Positions 29,475-36,645 of a DNA stretch of 64,000 bases are shown piece by piece. Position 1 is the stretch's first letter; the number at the start of each line of letters is the position of its first letter. A program made the translations under genes and the position numbers. Source of the stretch: Pimelobacter simplex (lineage in GTDB: Bacteria; Actinomycetota; Actinomycetes; Propionibacteriales; Nocardioidaceae); NCBI GenBank assembly GCA_016803235.1, contig JADCLI010000005.1:62001-126000 (forward strand), written 5' to 3'. The notes beneath the pieces were generated by a model, which searched no databases, had not been told where the DNA came from, and saw only the letters and a list, made by a program, of their open reading frames with translations.

Positions 29475-30404
29475 ATGCGCATCGAACAGCTGGAGTACCT
29501 CACCGCCGTCACGCAGCACGGCTCGTTGCGCAGGGCCAGCGAGAAGCTGCACCTCTCCCAGCCCGCCCTCAGCGAGGCGCTCACCAAGCTCGAGCGCGAA
29601 CTGCGCGTCACCCTGCTCGACCGCCGCCGGTCCGGGGCCCGCATCAGCCGCGAGGGCCGCGAGCTGCTCCCCTACATGGCCGACGTCCTCACCGCCGTCG
29701 AGCGACTGCGCAACGCGGCCGGCGACCGTCGTACCGACGCCCGGGTGATCCGGGTCGGCACCGTGCACGCCGCCACCTCCACCCTGCTCATCCCGGCGGT
29801 GCGCGCGTTCCAGGAGCGCCACCCCGGTACGACGGTCGAGGTGCTCACCCTCCAGCAGTCGCAGATCGACGAGGGCCTCGCCGAGGGGACCCTCGACCTC
29901 GGCCTGGTCAACGTGCTGGACGGCGACGACGCCCCCGTCGGCCTCGACGGGATCGACCTCCTGCACGGCCGGCCGGTCGCCGTCCTCCCGCCCGGCCATC
30001 CGCTCACCGCGCGCCCGCAGGTCAGCGTCGACGAGCTGCGGCAGGAGCGTTTCGTGATGATGCGGCCCGGCTACGTCATGCACCGCTACGTCCACCGCGC
30101 CTTCGGTCCCGAGGTCCCCCCGGCCGCACACAGCACCGACGGCGCGGAGATGGGCAAGGCCCTGGTCGCCGAGGGCGTGGGCGTCACCGTGCTGCCCGAC
30201 TACGCGGTGATCGGCGACCCGCTGCATCGGGCCGGCATGATCGAGGCCCGCCCGATCGCCGGCGACCAGACCTTCCTCACCCTCCAGCTGCGCCAGCGCA
30301 AGGCGCTGCAGCAGCCGCTGCCCGTGCGCGAGCTCCAGGCCGCGCTGACGGCGCGGGCCGCGGAGTACCGCGCCGCCGGAGCGAGCTCGAGCGCCGCTTC
30401 CTGA
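29475..30404 (+). CDS. LysR-family transcriptional regulator
   Basis: This 309-residue regulator has the LysR winged helix at the N-terminus (MRIEQLEYLTAVTQHGSLRR, then LHLSQPALSEALTKLERELR) and a substrate-binding domain from about 90. GGCCGCAGCC precedes the ATG with weak pairing. No divergent target gene is adjacent, so the ligand and regulon cannot be inferred. An AT-richer patch at 29383-29416 probably holds its promoter. Confidence 0.93.
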   Translation: MRIEQLEYLTAVTQHGSLRRASEKLHLSQPALSEALTKLERELRVTLLDRRRSGARISREGRELLPYMADVLTAVERLRNAAGDRRTDARVIRVGTVHAATSTLLIPAVRAFQERHPGTTVEVLTLQQSQIDEGLAEGTLDLGLVNVLDGDDAPVGLDGIDLLHGRPVAVLPPGHPLTARPQVSVDELRQERFVMMRPGYVMHRYVHRAFGPEVPPAAHSTDGAEMGKALVAEGVGVTVLPDYAVIGDPLHRAGMIEARPIAGDQTFLTLQLRQRKALQQPLPVRELQAALTARAAEYRAAGASSSAAS

Positions 30405-30436
30405 CCCGAGGCCGCCGCCTCGGCCATGATGGGGCG

Positions 30437-31219
30437 ATGGCCGACCTCCGCATCGCCGTCCTGATCGACGCCGACAACGTCTCGCACCAGTACGCCGGCC
30501 CGCTTCTCGAGGAGCTGGCCAAGTTCGGCAGGACCACGGTCAAGCGTGCGTACGGCGACTGGTCCGGCGACAACATGAAGGGCTGGAAGGACAAGCTCAA
30601 CAAGCACGCCATCTCGCCGGAGCACACCTTCGCCTACACCCGCGGGAAGAACTCGACGGACTCGGCGCTGATCATCGACGCGATGGACCTGCTCTACTCG
30701 GGCAACGTCGACGGGTTCGCGATCGTGTCCAGTGACAGCGACTTCACCCGGCTGGCGAGCCGGCTGCGGGAGTCCGGCAAGACGGTGTACGGCGTCGGCC
30801 GCGAGCGGACGCCACGGGCGCTGCAGGAGGCCTGCGACCAGTTCCTCCTGCTGGAGCTGCTCGGCACCGTCGACGCGGTCCCCGCCGACGAGTCCGGCGA
30901 GGCCGAGGAGGTGCCGGACCTGCCCAACCTGCAGAGCCTGCTGACCCGCGCGGTCAACAACGCCGCCGGCGAGGACGGCTGGGCCAACCTGAGCTCGCTC
31001 GGCACGAACCTGAGGCGCCTGTTCAGCGCCTTCGAGCCGAAGCGGTACGGCTACGAGACGCTGCTGCCGCTCGTCGAGGCGCAGCCGTTCCTGGTCGTCG
31101 ACAAGGACCGGCAGCGGGTCGGCCTGAAGGGCCAGGTCACCCAGACGAGGAAGACCGTGGCCAAGAAGGCCGTGGCGAGGAAGACGCCGGCGAAGAAGGC
31201 CGCTCAGTCCAAGGGGTAG
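30437..31219 (+). CDS. NYN-domain RNase with OST-HTH (LOTUS) domain
   Basis: This 260-residue protein has a NYN (PIN-like) nuclease domain at about 1-145 with Asp motifs [18 protein letters not shown] and SSDSDF. An OST-HTH/LOTUS domain follows at about 165-235 ([20 protein letters not shown]). The last 24 residues are Lys/Ala-rich ([13 protein letters not shown]), like histone H1 tails. Such proteins bind and probably cut RNA. CATGAT ends 6 nt before the ATG, fitting a leaderless start. The 3' end overlaps hemE by 16 nt, tail to tail. Confidence 0.88.
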   Translation: MADLRIAVLIDADNVSHQYAGPLLEELAKFGRTTVKRAYGDWSGDNMKGWKDKLNKHAISPEHTFAYTRGKNSTDSALIIDAMDLLYSGNVDGFAIVSSDSDFTRLASRLRESGKTVYGVGRERTPRALQEACDQFLLLELLGTVDAVPADESGEAEEVPDLPNLQSLLTRAVNNAAGEDGWANLSSLGTNLRRLFSAFEPKRYGYETLLPLVEAQPFLVVDKDRQRVGLKGQVTQTRKTVAKKAVARKTPAKKAAQSKG

Positions 31220-32265
31220 GACTGCACGAACTCGGTCAGCCGCGCGAGCTGGTCGGGATCGGTGCTGGGGATCACCCCGTGCCCGAGGTTGAAGATGTGG
31301 CCGCGGGCGGCGCGCCCGGCCTCGATCACGGCGGCGGCGCGCTCGGTCATCACCTCGGTCGGCGCGAACACCAGCGTCGGGTCGAGGTTGCCCTGCACCG
31401 AACGGTCGCCGACGACCGGGATCGCGCGCTCGAGCGGGGTGCGCCAGTCGACGCCGACCACGTCGGCGCCCGCCTCGCCCATCAGGTCGAGCAGGTTCGT
31501 CGTACCGACGCCGAAGTGGATGCGCGGGACGCCCAGCGCACCCACCCGCTCCAGCACCCGGGCGGAGTGGGGCTGCACGAAGCGGACGTAGTCGTCCGGG
31601 GTGAGCGCGCCGGCCCACGAGTCGAACAGCTGGACCGCCGAGGCGCCCGCGGCGACCTGGGTCTCGAGGAAGACCGCGGAGACGTCGGCGATCTTGCGCA
31701 TCAGCGCGTCCCAGACGTCGGGCGCACCGAACATGAGCGCCTTGGTCTTCGCGTGCTCCTTGGACGGCCCGCCCTCGACGAGGTACGACGCCACGGTGAA
31801 CGGCGCGCCCGCGAACCCGATCAGCGGGGTGCCGCCGTTGATCGAGGCCAGCTCGCCGACCAGGTTCTCGACGGCCCGGGTGACGTAGGGGATCTGCTCG
31901 GGCGTGAGGTCCGGGACCGCCTCGACGTCGGCGAGGGTGCGCACCGGGGAGGCGACGACCGGGCCGACGCCGGGCACGATGTCGAGGTCGACGCCCACCG
32001 CCTTCAGCGGCAGCACGATGTCGGAGAAGAAGATGGCTGCGTCGACGCCGTACCGGCGCACCGGCTGGAGGGTGATCTCGGTGATCAGCTCGGCGTCCAT
32101 GCAGGAGTCGAGCATGGCGATGCCCTCGCGGACCCGGAGGTACTCCGGCAGCGAGCGGCCGGCCTGGCGCATGAACCAGACCGGGGTGTGCGGCACCGCC
32201 TCGCCACGGGCTGCCTTGAGGAAGGCGCTGTCCGAGAGGGGGCTGTCGTGCAGGGGGGCGGTCAC
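31204..32265 (-). CDS. hemE: uroporphyrinogen decarboxylase
   Basis: This 353-residue enzyme decarboxylates uroporphyrinogen III to coproporphyrinogen III in heme synthesis. The substrate motif [15 protein letters not shown] is near residue 28-42, and [17 protein letters not shown] and [10 protein letters not shown] follow in order. The start is GTG at 32265, with an ATG further downstream out of reach of the N-terminal motif. No other heme genes are adjacent. Confidence 0.96.
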   Translation of the reverse strand: MTAPLHDSPLSDSAFLKAARGEAVPHTPVWFMRQAGRSLPEYLRVREGIAMLDSCMDAELITEITLQPVRRYGVDAAIFFSDIVLPLKAVGVDLDIVPGVGPVVASPVRTLADVEAVPDLTPEQIPYVTRAVENLVGELASINGGTPLIGFAGAPFTVASYLVEGGPSKEHAKTKALMFGAPDVWDALMRKIADVSAVFLETQVAAGASAVQLFDSWAGALTPDDYVRFVQPHSARVLERVGALGVPRIHFGVGTTNLLDLMGEAGADVVGVDWRTPLERAIPVVGDRSVQGNLDPTLVFAPTEVMTERAAAVIEAGRAARGHIFNLGHGVIPSTDPDQLARLTEFVQSYPLD

Positions 32266-32323
32266 GGGGCCAAGCGTCGCAGGTCAACGGCGTGGGACGC
32301 ACATCGATCCGGCCCGGTCGGCC

Positions 32324-32329
32324 TAGGGT
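32324..32329 (+). promoter_or_regulatory. -10 element of a likely leaderless transcript
   Basis: TAGGGT ends 6 nt before the ATG at 32336, so transcription would begin at or next to the start codon. There is no Shine-Dalgarno site. The same arrangement is seen at 35680-35685. No good -35 is visible. Confidence 0.55.
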
Positions 32330-32335
32330 GGCCCC

Positions 32336-32944
32336 ATGGTCGCCCGCCAGGAGATGAACGAGGGATCCGGCGCGGCCGGCACTCCCCCCGAGTTCACCGC
32401 TGCCGTCGCGGGCCTGCGTGCGGCGACGTTCCGTCCCGAGGTGTTCTGCGAGGAGATGCCGGCACCGCAGCGGATCGCCCCGTACGCCGCCGCGCTGTCC
32501 GCCGACGTGACGGTGGACGACGAGGAGGTCGCGACCGGGCGCCTCGTGCTGCTCCACGACCCCGCCGGCAACGACGCGTGGGAGGGCACCTTCCGGTGCG
32601 TGGCCTACTGCCGCGCCGAGATCGACCACGACCTCGCGACCGACCCGCTGCTCACCGATGTCGGCTGGACCTGGCTGAGCGACGCGCTGGAGGCCCACGG
32701 CGCCGAGCACGTCGCCGTGTCCGGGACGGTGACCAAGGTGGTCACCGAGTCCTACGGGTCGATGGCCGACGAGCCGGGCAGCGCCCAGCTGGAGATCCGG
32801 GCGTCGTGGACGCCCGTCGACCCCGGCGACCTCGCCACCCACGCCGAGGCGTGGGGCGAGCTGATGTGCACCGCCGGCGGTCTCGAGCCGGTGCCCGACG
32901 GGATCGCGGTCATGCCGTCGCGGCGCGGCCAGCGGGGCGGCTGA
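32336..32944 (+). CDS. DUF3000 protein
   Basis: This 202-residue soluble protein matches the actinobacterial DUF3000 family: PEVFCEEMPAPQRIAPYAAA near 40-55, GNDAWEGTFRCVAYCRAEID near 85, and ELMCTAGGLEPVPDGIAVMP near the end. The family almost always lies directly before an RNase D gene, as here (TGATG overlap). The function is unknown. The ATG at 32336 fits the TAGGGT-leaderless arrangement; an in-frame ATG at 32354 is also possible. Confidence 0.9.
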   Translation: MVARQEMNEGSGAAGTPPEFTAAVAGLRAATFRPEVFCEEMPAPQRIAPYAAALSADVTVDDEEVATGRLVLLHDPAGNDAWEGTFRCVAYCRAEIDHDLATDPLLTDVGWTWLSDALEAHGAEHVAVSGTVTKVVTESYGSMADEPGSAQLEIRASWTPVDPGDLATHAEAWGELMCTAGGLEPVPDGIAVMPSRRGQRGG

Positions 32945-34293
32945 TGACCGACGACGCGATCACGGCAGAGGACCAGCAGCCGGTCGAGCTGCTGACCCTC
33001 GCCGACGGGCTCCCGCCGGTGATCGACACCCCGGAGGCGTTGGCCTCCTACTGCGCCCTGCTCGCCGCCGGCACCGGGCCGGTCGCGATCGACGCCGAGC
33101 GCGCCTCCGGCTACCGCTACTCCAACCGCGCCTACCTGATCCAGGTCAAGCGGGCCGGTGCCGGCATCGGGCTGATCGACCCGATCCCGTTCGGCGACCT
33201 GACGCCCCTGGCCGACGCCATCGGTGACGCCGAGTGGATCCTGCACGCGGCCACCCAGGACCTGCCGTGCCTCGCCGAGGTCGGGCTGCGCCCGGCCGTC
33301 CTGTTCGACACCGAGCTCGCCGGTCGGCTCCTCGACTACCCGCGGGTCGGCCTCGCCACCCTCGTCGAGACGCTGCTCGGCCGGCACCTGCGCAAGGAGC
33401 ACTCCGCGGTCGACTGGTCGACGCGGCCGCTGCCCGAGCCCTGGCTGGAGTACGCCGCCCTCGACGTCGAGGTGCTCGTCGAGCTCCGCGACCTGCTGGC
33501 CACCCAGCTCGAGGAGGCCGGCAAGGCCGACTGGGCGCGGCAGGAGTTCGAGCACGTGCGGGGCTTCGAGCCGGCGGTCCGGGTCGACGCGTGGCGGCGC
33601 ACGTCGGGCCTGCACAAGGTGCGCGGCCGTCGTACCCTCGGCGCGGTGCGGGCCCTGTGGGAGGCCCGCGACGCGATCGCCCGCGAGCGCGACGTGACGC
33701 CCGGCAGGCTGATCCCCGACGCCGCCATCGTCGCCGCAGCGACCGCGATGCCGACCAGCCGGGGCGCCCTGCTCAGCACGCCGGGCTTCCACGGCCGCGG
33801 CGCCGCCCGGCACGCCCGCGAGTGGCTGGCCGCGCTGCAGTCCGCCGCCGAGCTGCCCGAGAACGAGCTGCCGTCGCGAGTCACCCACGGCGACGGTCCC
33901 CCGGCGCCGCGCACCTGGGCCGACAAGGACCCGGTCGCGGCCCGCCGGCTGGAGCTGGCCCGCGCCGCGGTCGCCGAGCTCGCCGAGGAGCACTCGGTGC
34001 CGCTGGAGAACCTGCTCACCCCCGACACGCTGCGCCGGGTGATGTGGGCGCCGCCGAGCACCCGTGACCCGGTCGACCTGCTGGAGGCGGTCATCGACCA
34101 GCTCCGCGCCCTGGGCGCGCGCAGCTGGCAGATCGGGCTCACCGCCTCCGCGCTCAGCCGCGCGGTCCTCGACGCCGAGGCGGCCCCGGCGAGCCGCCCG
34201 AAGCGCAAGCGTCAGGGCGTGGCGGAGCCGGACGGCGTACCGGACGGCGGGGACGACGGCGAGTCGGACGGCGTCTCCGACGGCGCCACGTAG
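32944..34293 (+). CDS. RNase D-like 3'-5' exonuclease with HRDC domain
   Basis: This 449-residue DEDDy exonuclease has motif I AIDAERASGYRY near 50, motif II HAATQDLPCL near 105, and motif III EYAALDVEVLVEL near 170. Two HRDC-type helical domains follow (about 215-290 and 335-410). It would trim structured RNA such as tRNA precursors. The final 25 residues are acidic (DGVPDGGDDGESDGV) and overlap the 3' end of the convergent solute-binding gene by 82 nt. Confidence 0.92.
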   Translation: MTDDAITAEDQQPVELLTLADGLPPVIDTPEALASYCALLAAGTGPVAIDAERASGYRYSNRAYLIQVKRAGAGIGLIDPIPFGDLTPLADAIGDAEWILHAATQDLPCLAEVGLRPAVLFDTELAGRLLDYPRVGLATLVETLLGRHLRKEHSAVDWSTRPLPEPWLEYAALDVEVLVELRDLLATQLEEAGKADWARQEFEHVRGFEPAVRVDAWRRTSGLHKVRGRRTLGAVRALWEARDAIARERDVTPGRLIPDAAIVAAATAMPTSRGALLSTPGFHGRGAARHAREWLAALQSAAELPENELPSRVTHGDGPPAPRTWADKDPVAARRLELARAAVAELAEEHSVPLENLLTPDTLRRVMWAPPSTRDPVDLLEAVIDQLRALGARSWQIGLTASALSRAVLDAEAAPASRPKRKRQGVAEPDGVPDGGDDGESDGVSDGAT

Positions 34294-35630
34294 TCCGGGT
34301 CGAGCAGACTGCGCGACTTCTCGTCGATCGCCTTCAGCGACTCCTGGAGGTCGGCGATGTCCGGCGTCGTCAGCAGCGTCTCGACGTCGGGGTCGACCAG
34401 CTGGCGCAGCTCACGGCCCTGGGTCAGCAGCGGCGGCAGCACGATCGTGCGCATCACCGAGTTGAACAGGGCGGAGTGCTCGGGTGCCTGCCCGGGCTGG
34501 AGGAAGTCGTCGCTGAACGCGACGGTCAGCTTGGCGGGCTGGACGTAGCCGGTCTCGGCGACCCGGGCCAGTGCCTCGTCGCTGACGAGGTAGCTGAGCA
34601 CGTTCGCCGCGGCCTCGTTGCGCTGGGGGCGCCCCGGCGCCAGGCAGATGCCGTTGAGGTCGGCGATGGTCTGGGGAGAGCCGAGCGACGGCATCGGCAT
34701 CACGTCGAAGTCGAGCCCCGCGATGCCCCGCAGCTCCGGGGTCAGTCCGCGGAAGCCGGCGATCATGGCGAGCTTGCCACGCTTGAACCAGTCGACGGCC
34801 GAGCGCTGCTCGAGCTGCTTGGTGCTCAGCGTCAGCCTCGGGTCGCGCAGCACCTCGAGGGTACGCCGCAACGCGTCGGTCGAGCCGTCGTCGCTGAGCG
34901 CGAGGCTGGTCGGGTCGTTGTCGTCGTCGAAGACCTTGCCGCCACCGGAGTAGATGAACGGCGCCAGGCCGCGCAGCGTGGGGTCGACATGGATGCCGCG
35001 GGTGTTGCGGCGCGGACGGCTCGCGTACTCCGCGGCCGCCCGGAACTCCGCGAGGTTCCAGCTGGTGTGGTCCTCACGCGGGACCGGCAGGCCCTCGGCC
35101 TCCATCGCCGCGAAGTCGACGAGGGCGGTGTTGTAGTAGATGACCATCGGCGAGGCGGCGTACGGCATGCACTGCAGGTCGTCGTCGAACGAGAACGCCG
35201 AGACCGTGTCGCGGGCCCAGTCGTCGCCGATGGGGATCTCGCGCTCGTTGACCAGGTCGAGGAGCGGAACGTTGCGCTTCTCCGCCACGGTCTGCGCGAG
35301 GTCGCCGCGCGGGAGCAGGTAGAGGTCGGGCTTGGCGCCGCCGCTGCGGATCGCGTCGAGCATCGCGTCGGCGTCGGGCCAGGACACGACGGACACGTTG
35401 GTGTCCTTGCTGCTGGCGTTGTAGTCGTCGACGACCGTCTGGTACGCCGCGATCTCGGGCGCCGTGCCCCACACCGCGAGCTGCAGCTCGGTCACCGTCT
35501 CGGCCGTCGGCTGCGGCTGGTGCGGACCCGGCTTCTGCTCGGTCCCGCTCGCGAGGGCGATCATGCCCACCAGGACCGCCAGAGCGACCCCGACCACGAC
35601 TGCACCCGTCCGCCACGTGAACCGACCCAC
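34212..35630 (-). CDS. extracellular solute-binding protein, family 1-like
   Basis: This 472-residue protein has an N-terminal membrane anchor (about 8-28) without a lipobox Cys, then a two-lobe binding fold with GTAPEIAAYQTVVDDYNASS near 55, MVIYYNTALVDF and AMIAGFRGLTPEL. The tail is Pro/Ser/Thr-rich (SETPSDSPSSPPSGTPSGSA). This is typical of sugar-binding ABC partners, but no permease or ATPase genes are adjacent, so it is an orphan. The tail is encoded opposite the RNase D tail. Confidence 0.87.
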   Translation of the reverse strand: MGRFTWRTGAVVVGVALAVLVGMIALASGTEQKPGPHQPQPTAETVTELQLAVWGTAPEIAAYQTVVDDYNASSKDTNVSVVSWPDADAMLDAIRSGGAKPDLYLLPRGDLAQTVAEKRNVPLLDLVNEREIPIGDDWARDTVSAFSFDDDLQCMPYAASPMVIYYNTALVDFAAMEAEGLPVPREDHTSWNLAEFRAAAEYASRPRRNTRGIHVDPTLRGLAPFIYSGGGKVFDDDNDPTSLALSDDGSTDALRRTLEVLRDPRLTLSTKQLEQRSAVDWFKRGKLAMIAGFRGLTPELRGIAGLDFDVMPMPSLGSPQTIADLNGICLAPGRPQRNEAAANVLSYLVSDEALARVAETGYVQPAKLTVAFSDDFLQPGQAPEHSALFNSVMRTIVLPPLLTQGRELRQLVDPDVETLLTTPDIADLQESLKAIDEKSRSLLDPDYVAPSETPSDSPSSPPSGTPSGSATP

Positions 35631-35679
35631 GGCGGCAACCCTACCGGCCGGTCACAGGACTCCCTGCGGCGCGTGGTTC

Positions 35680-35685
35680 TAGGGT
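35680..35685 (+). promoter_or_regulatory. -10 element of a likely leaderless transcript
   Basis: TAGGGT ends 6 nt before the GTG at 35692. As at 32324, no Shine-Dalgarno site is present and no clear -35 can be seen. Confidence 0.5.
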
Positions 35686-35691
35686 GAACGG

Positions 35692-36291
35692 GTGTCCGAG
35701 CACCGCCGTCACCACCGCCCCGCACCCCGGGAGGCTGCCTTCTTCGACGAGTACGTCGGCGCCGCCGACCCCGCGCTGCTCGCCGAGGCCGCCGAGCGGG
35801 CCGCGGTACTGCTGGTCCGCGGGGCACGCACCAGCGACGACGCCGGCGTCGCCGAGCGCCTGGTCCACCTCGCCGACACCGAGGGCATCGAGGCGATCGC
35901 CGAGGTCTGGTCCCACGCCGCCGCCGAGACCCTGGCCGGCTGCCTGTGGCGCCTCTACCTGCTCCGCTCGTGGGTGTACGCCGACCCGGCCGGCGTCGCC
36001 CGCCAGTTCGAGGCCGGCCGCTCCCGGGCCGAGTTCGCGCGCGTCGTCGCCGGCGTCGCCGAACCGCCGGGACCCGACGAGCTGCGCGCGATGGTCGACG
36101 AGGTGCTCCGCGGCATCGCCGGCGGGGAGTTCGCCGACGTGCTGCTCCGCGCGGCCGCCTTCGCCCGGGTGGTCGCCGCCGGCCGGGCCACCCTGCACGA
36201 GGTCCCCGACGCCGACATCCGCCGGATGCTCGCGCTCGCCGAGCAGCTCGAGGCGGCCGGCCACTTGGAGCTCGGCCACCGATTGGCCTGA
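35692..36291 (+). CDS. hypothetical actinobacterial protein
   Basis: This 199-residue, Ala-rich, all-helical soluble protein (MSEHRRHHRPAPREAAFFDE at the start) has no signal peptide or membrane segment. The text GIEAIAEVWSHAAAETLAG and LLRSWVYADPAGVARQFEAG gives no family that I recognise with confidence. GTG start with TAGGGT 6 nt upstream. It ends 30 nt before the proposed structured RNA. Confidence 0.75.
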   Translation: MSEHRRHHRPAPREAAFFDEYVGAADPALLAEAAERAAVLLVRGARTSDDAGVAERLVHLADTEGIEAIAEVWSHAAAETLAGCLWRLYLLRSWVYADPAGVARQFEAGRSRAEFARVVAGVAEPPGPDELRAMVDEVLRGIAGGEFADVLLRAAAFARVVAAGRATLHEVPDADIRRMLALAEQLEAAGHLELGHRLA

Positions 36292-36309
36292 GCACTGGTC
36301 CGCAGGTCG

Positions 36310-36416
36310 TAGACTGGGCTGTCGAGCACGCCGGGTCGCGGCAGCCCCGGGTCCCAAATTCAGCCGCTACGAGCGGCCCTGCGCCGTGAGGCGCTCCCGG
36401 TCCGGCGTGCTCGACC
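36310..36416 (+). ncRNA. candidate structured small RNA with its own -10
   Basis: TAGACT (36310-36315) is placed to start transcription at about 36321. There a perfect 14-bp stem begins: GTCGAGCACGCCGG (36321-36334) pairs with CCGGCGTGCTCGAC (36402-36415). Inside, GCCGC-TACGA-GCGGC (36363-36377) and GCGCC-GTGA-GGCGC (36381-36394, a GNRA tetraloop) form hairpins, and CCGGG near 36347 can pair with CCCGG (36396-36400). It resembles a branched RNA of about 96 nt. It lacks the SRP RNA apical motif and is not a tRNA. I know no class for it. A bidirectional terminator is the main alternative. Confidence 0.5.
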
Positions 36417-36425
36417 TCGCCCGCC

Positions 36426-36633
36426 CTTGTAACTAAGTGTTACAGCGCCGCTTTTCGTGTCACAGCGCCCGGGTGGATGTCACAGCACCCGGGTAGTCGT
36501 CGCGCGCCGCCCGCACCGCGACGCTGAATCTCGAGGCCGGGTCTGCGGCACAGATCCTCGAACTACCCGGGTGCTGTGTCTAGTACCACGGTGCTGTGGC
36601 ACCACAATCGGCGTTGTAACACTTAGTTACAAG
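36426..36633. repeat. 208-bp dyad repeat element, copy A
   Basis: The ends are inverted repeats: CTTGTAACTAAGTGTTACA at 36426-36444 and its exact complement at 36615-36633; the match extends to 25 bp with one mismatch. Each end is itself a palindrome, TGTAAC-N5-GTTACA. Inward of each end lie two units of the type CACAGCRCCCGGGTRGT at 20-bp spacing, in opposite orientation on the two sides. About 64 bp of unlike sequence forms the middle. It lies between the convergent gene at 35692 and hrpA. A second copy is at 54534-54742. Confidence 0.9.
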
Positions 36634-36645
36634 CGGGCGCGCGCC

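Noticed and set aside
36321..36416. 4.5S SRP RNA or a tRNA at this place
   Set aside because: The SRP core loop sequence and the tRNA T-loop sequence are both absent, although the branched fold is suggestive.
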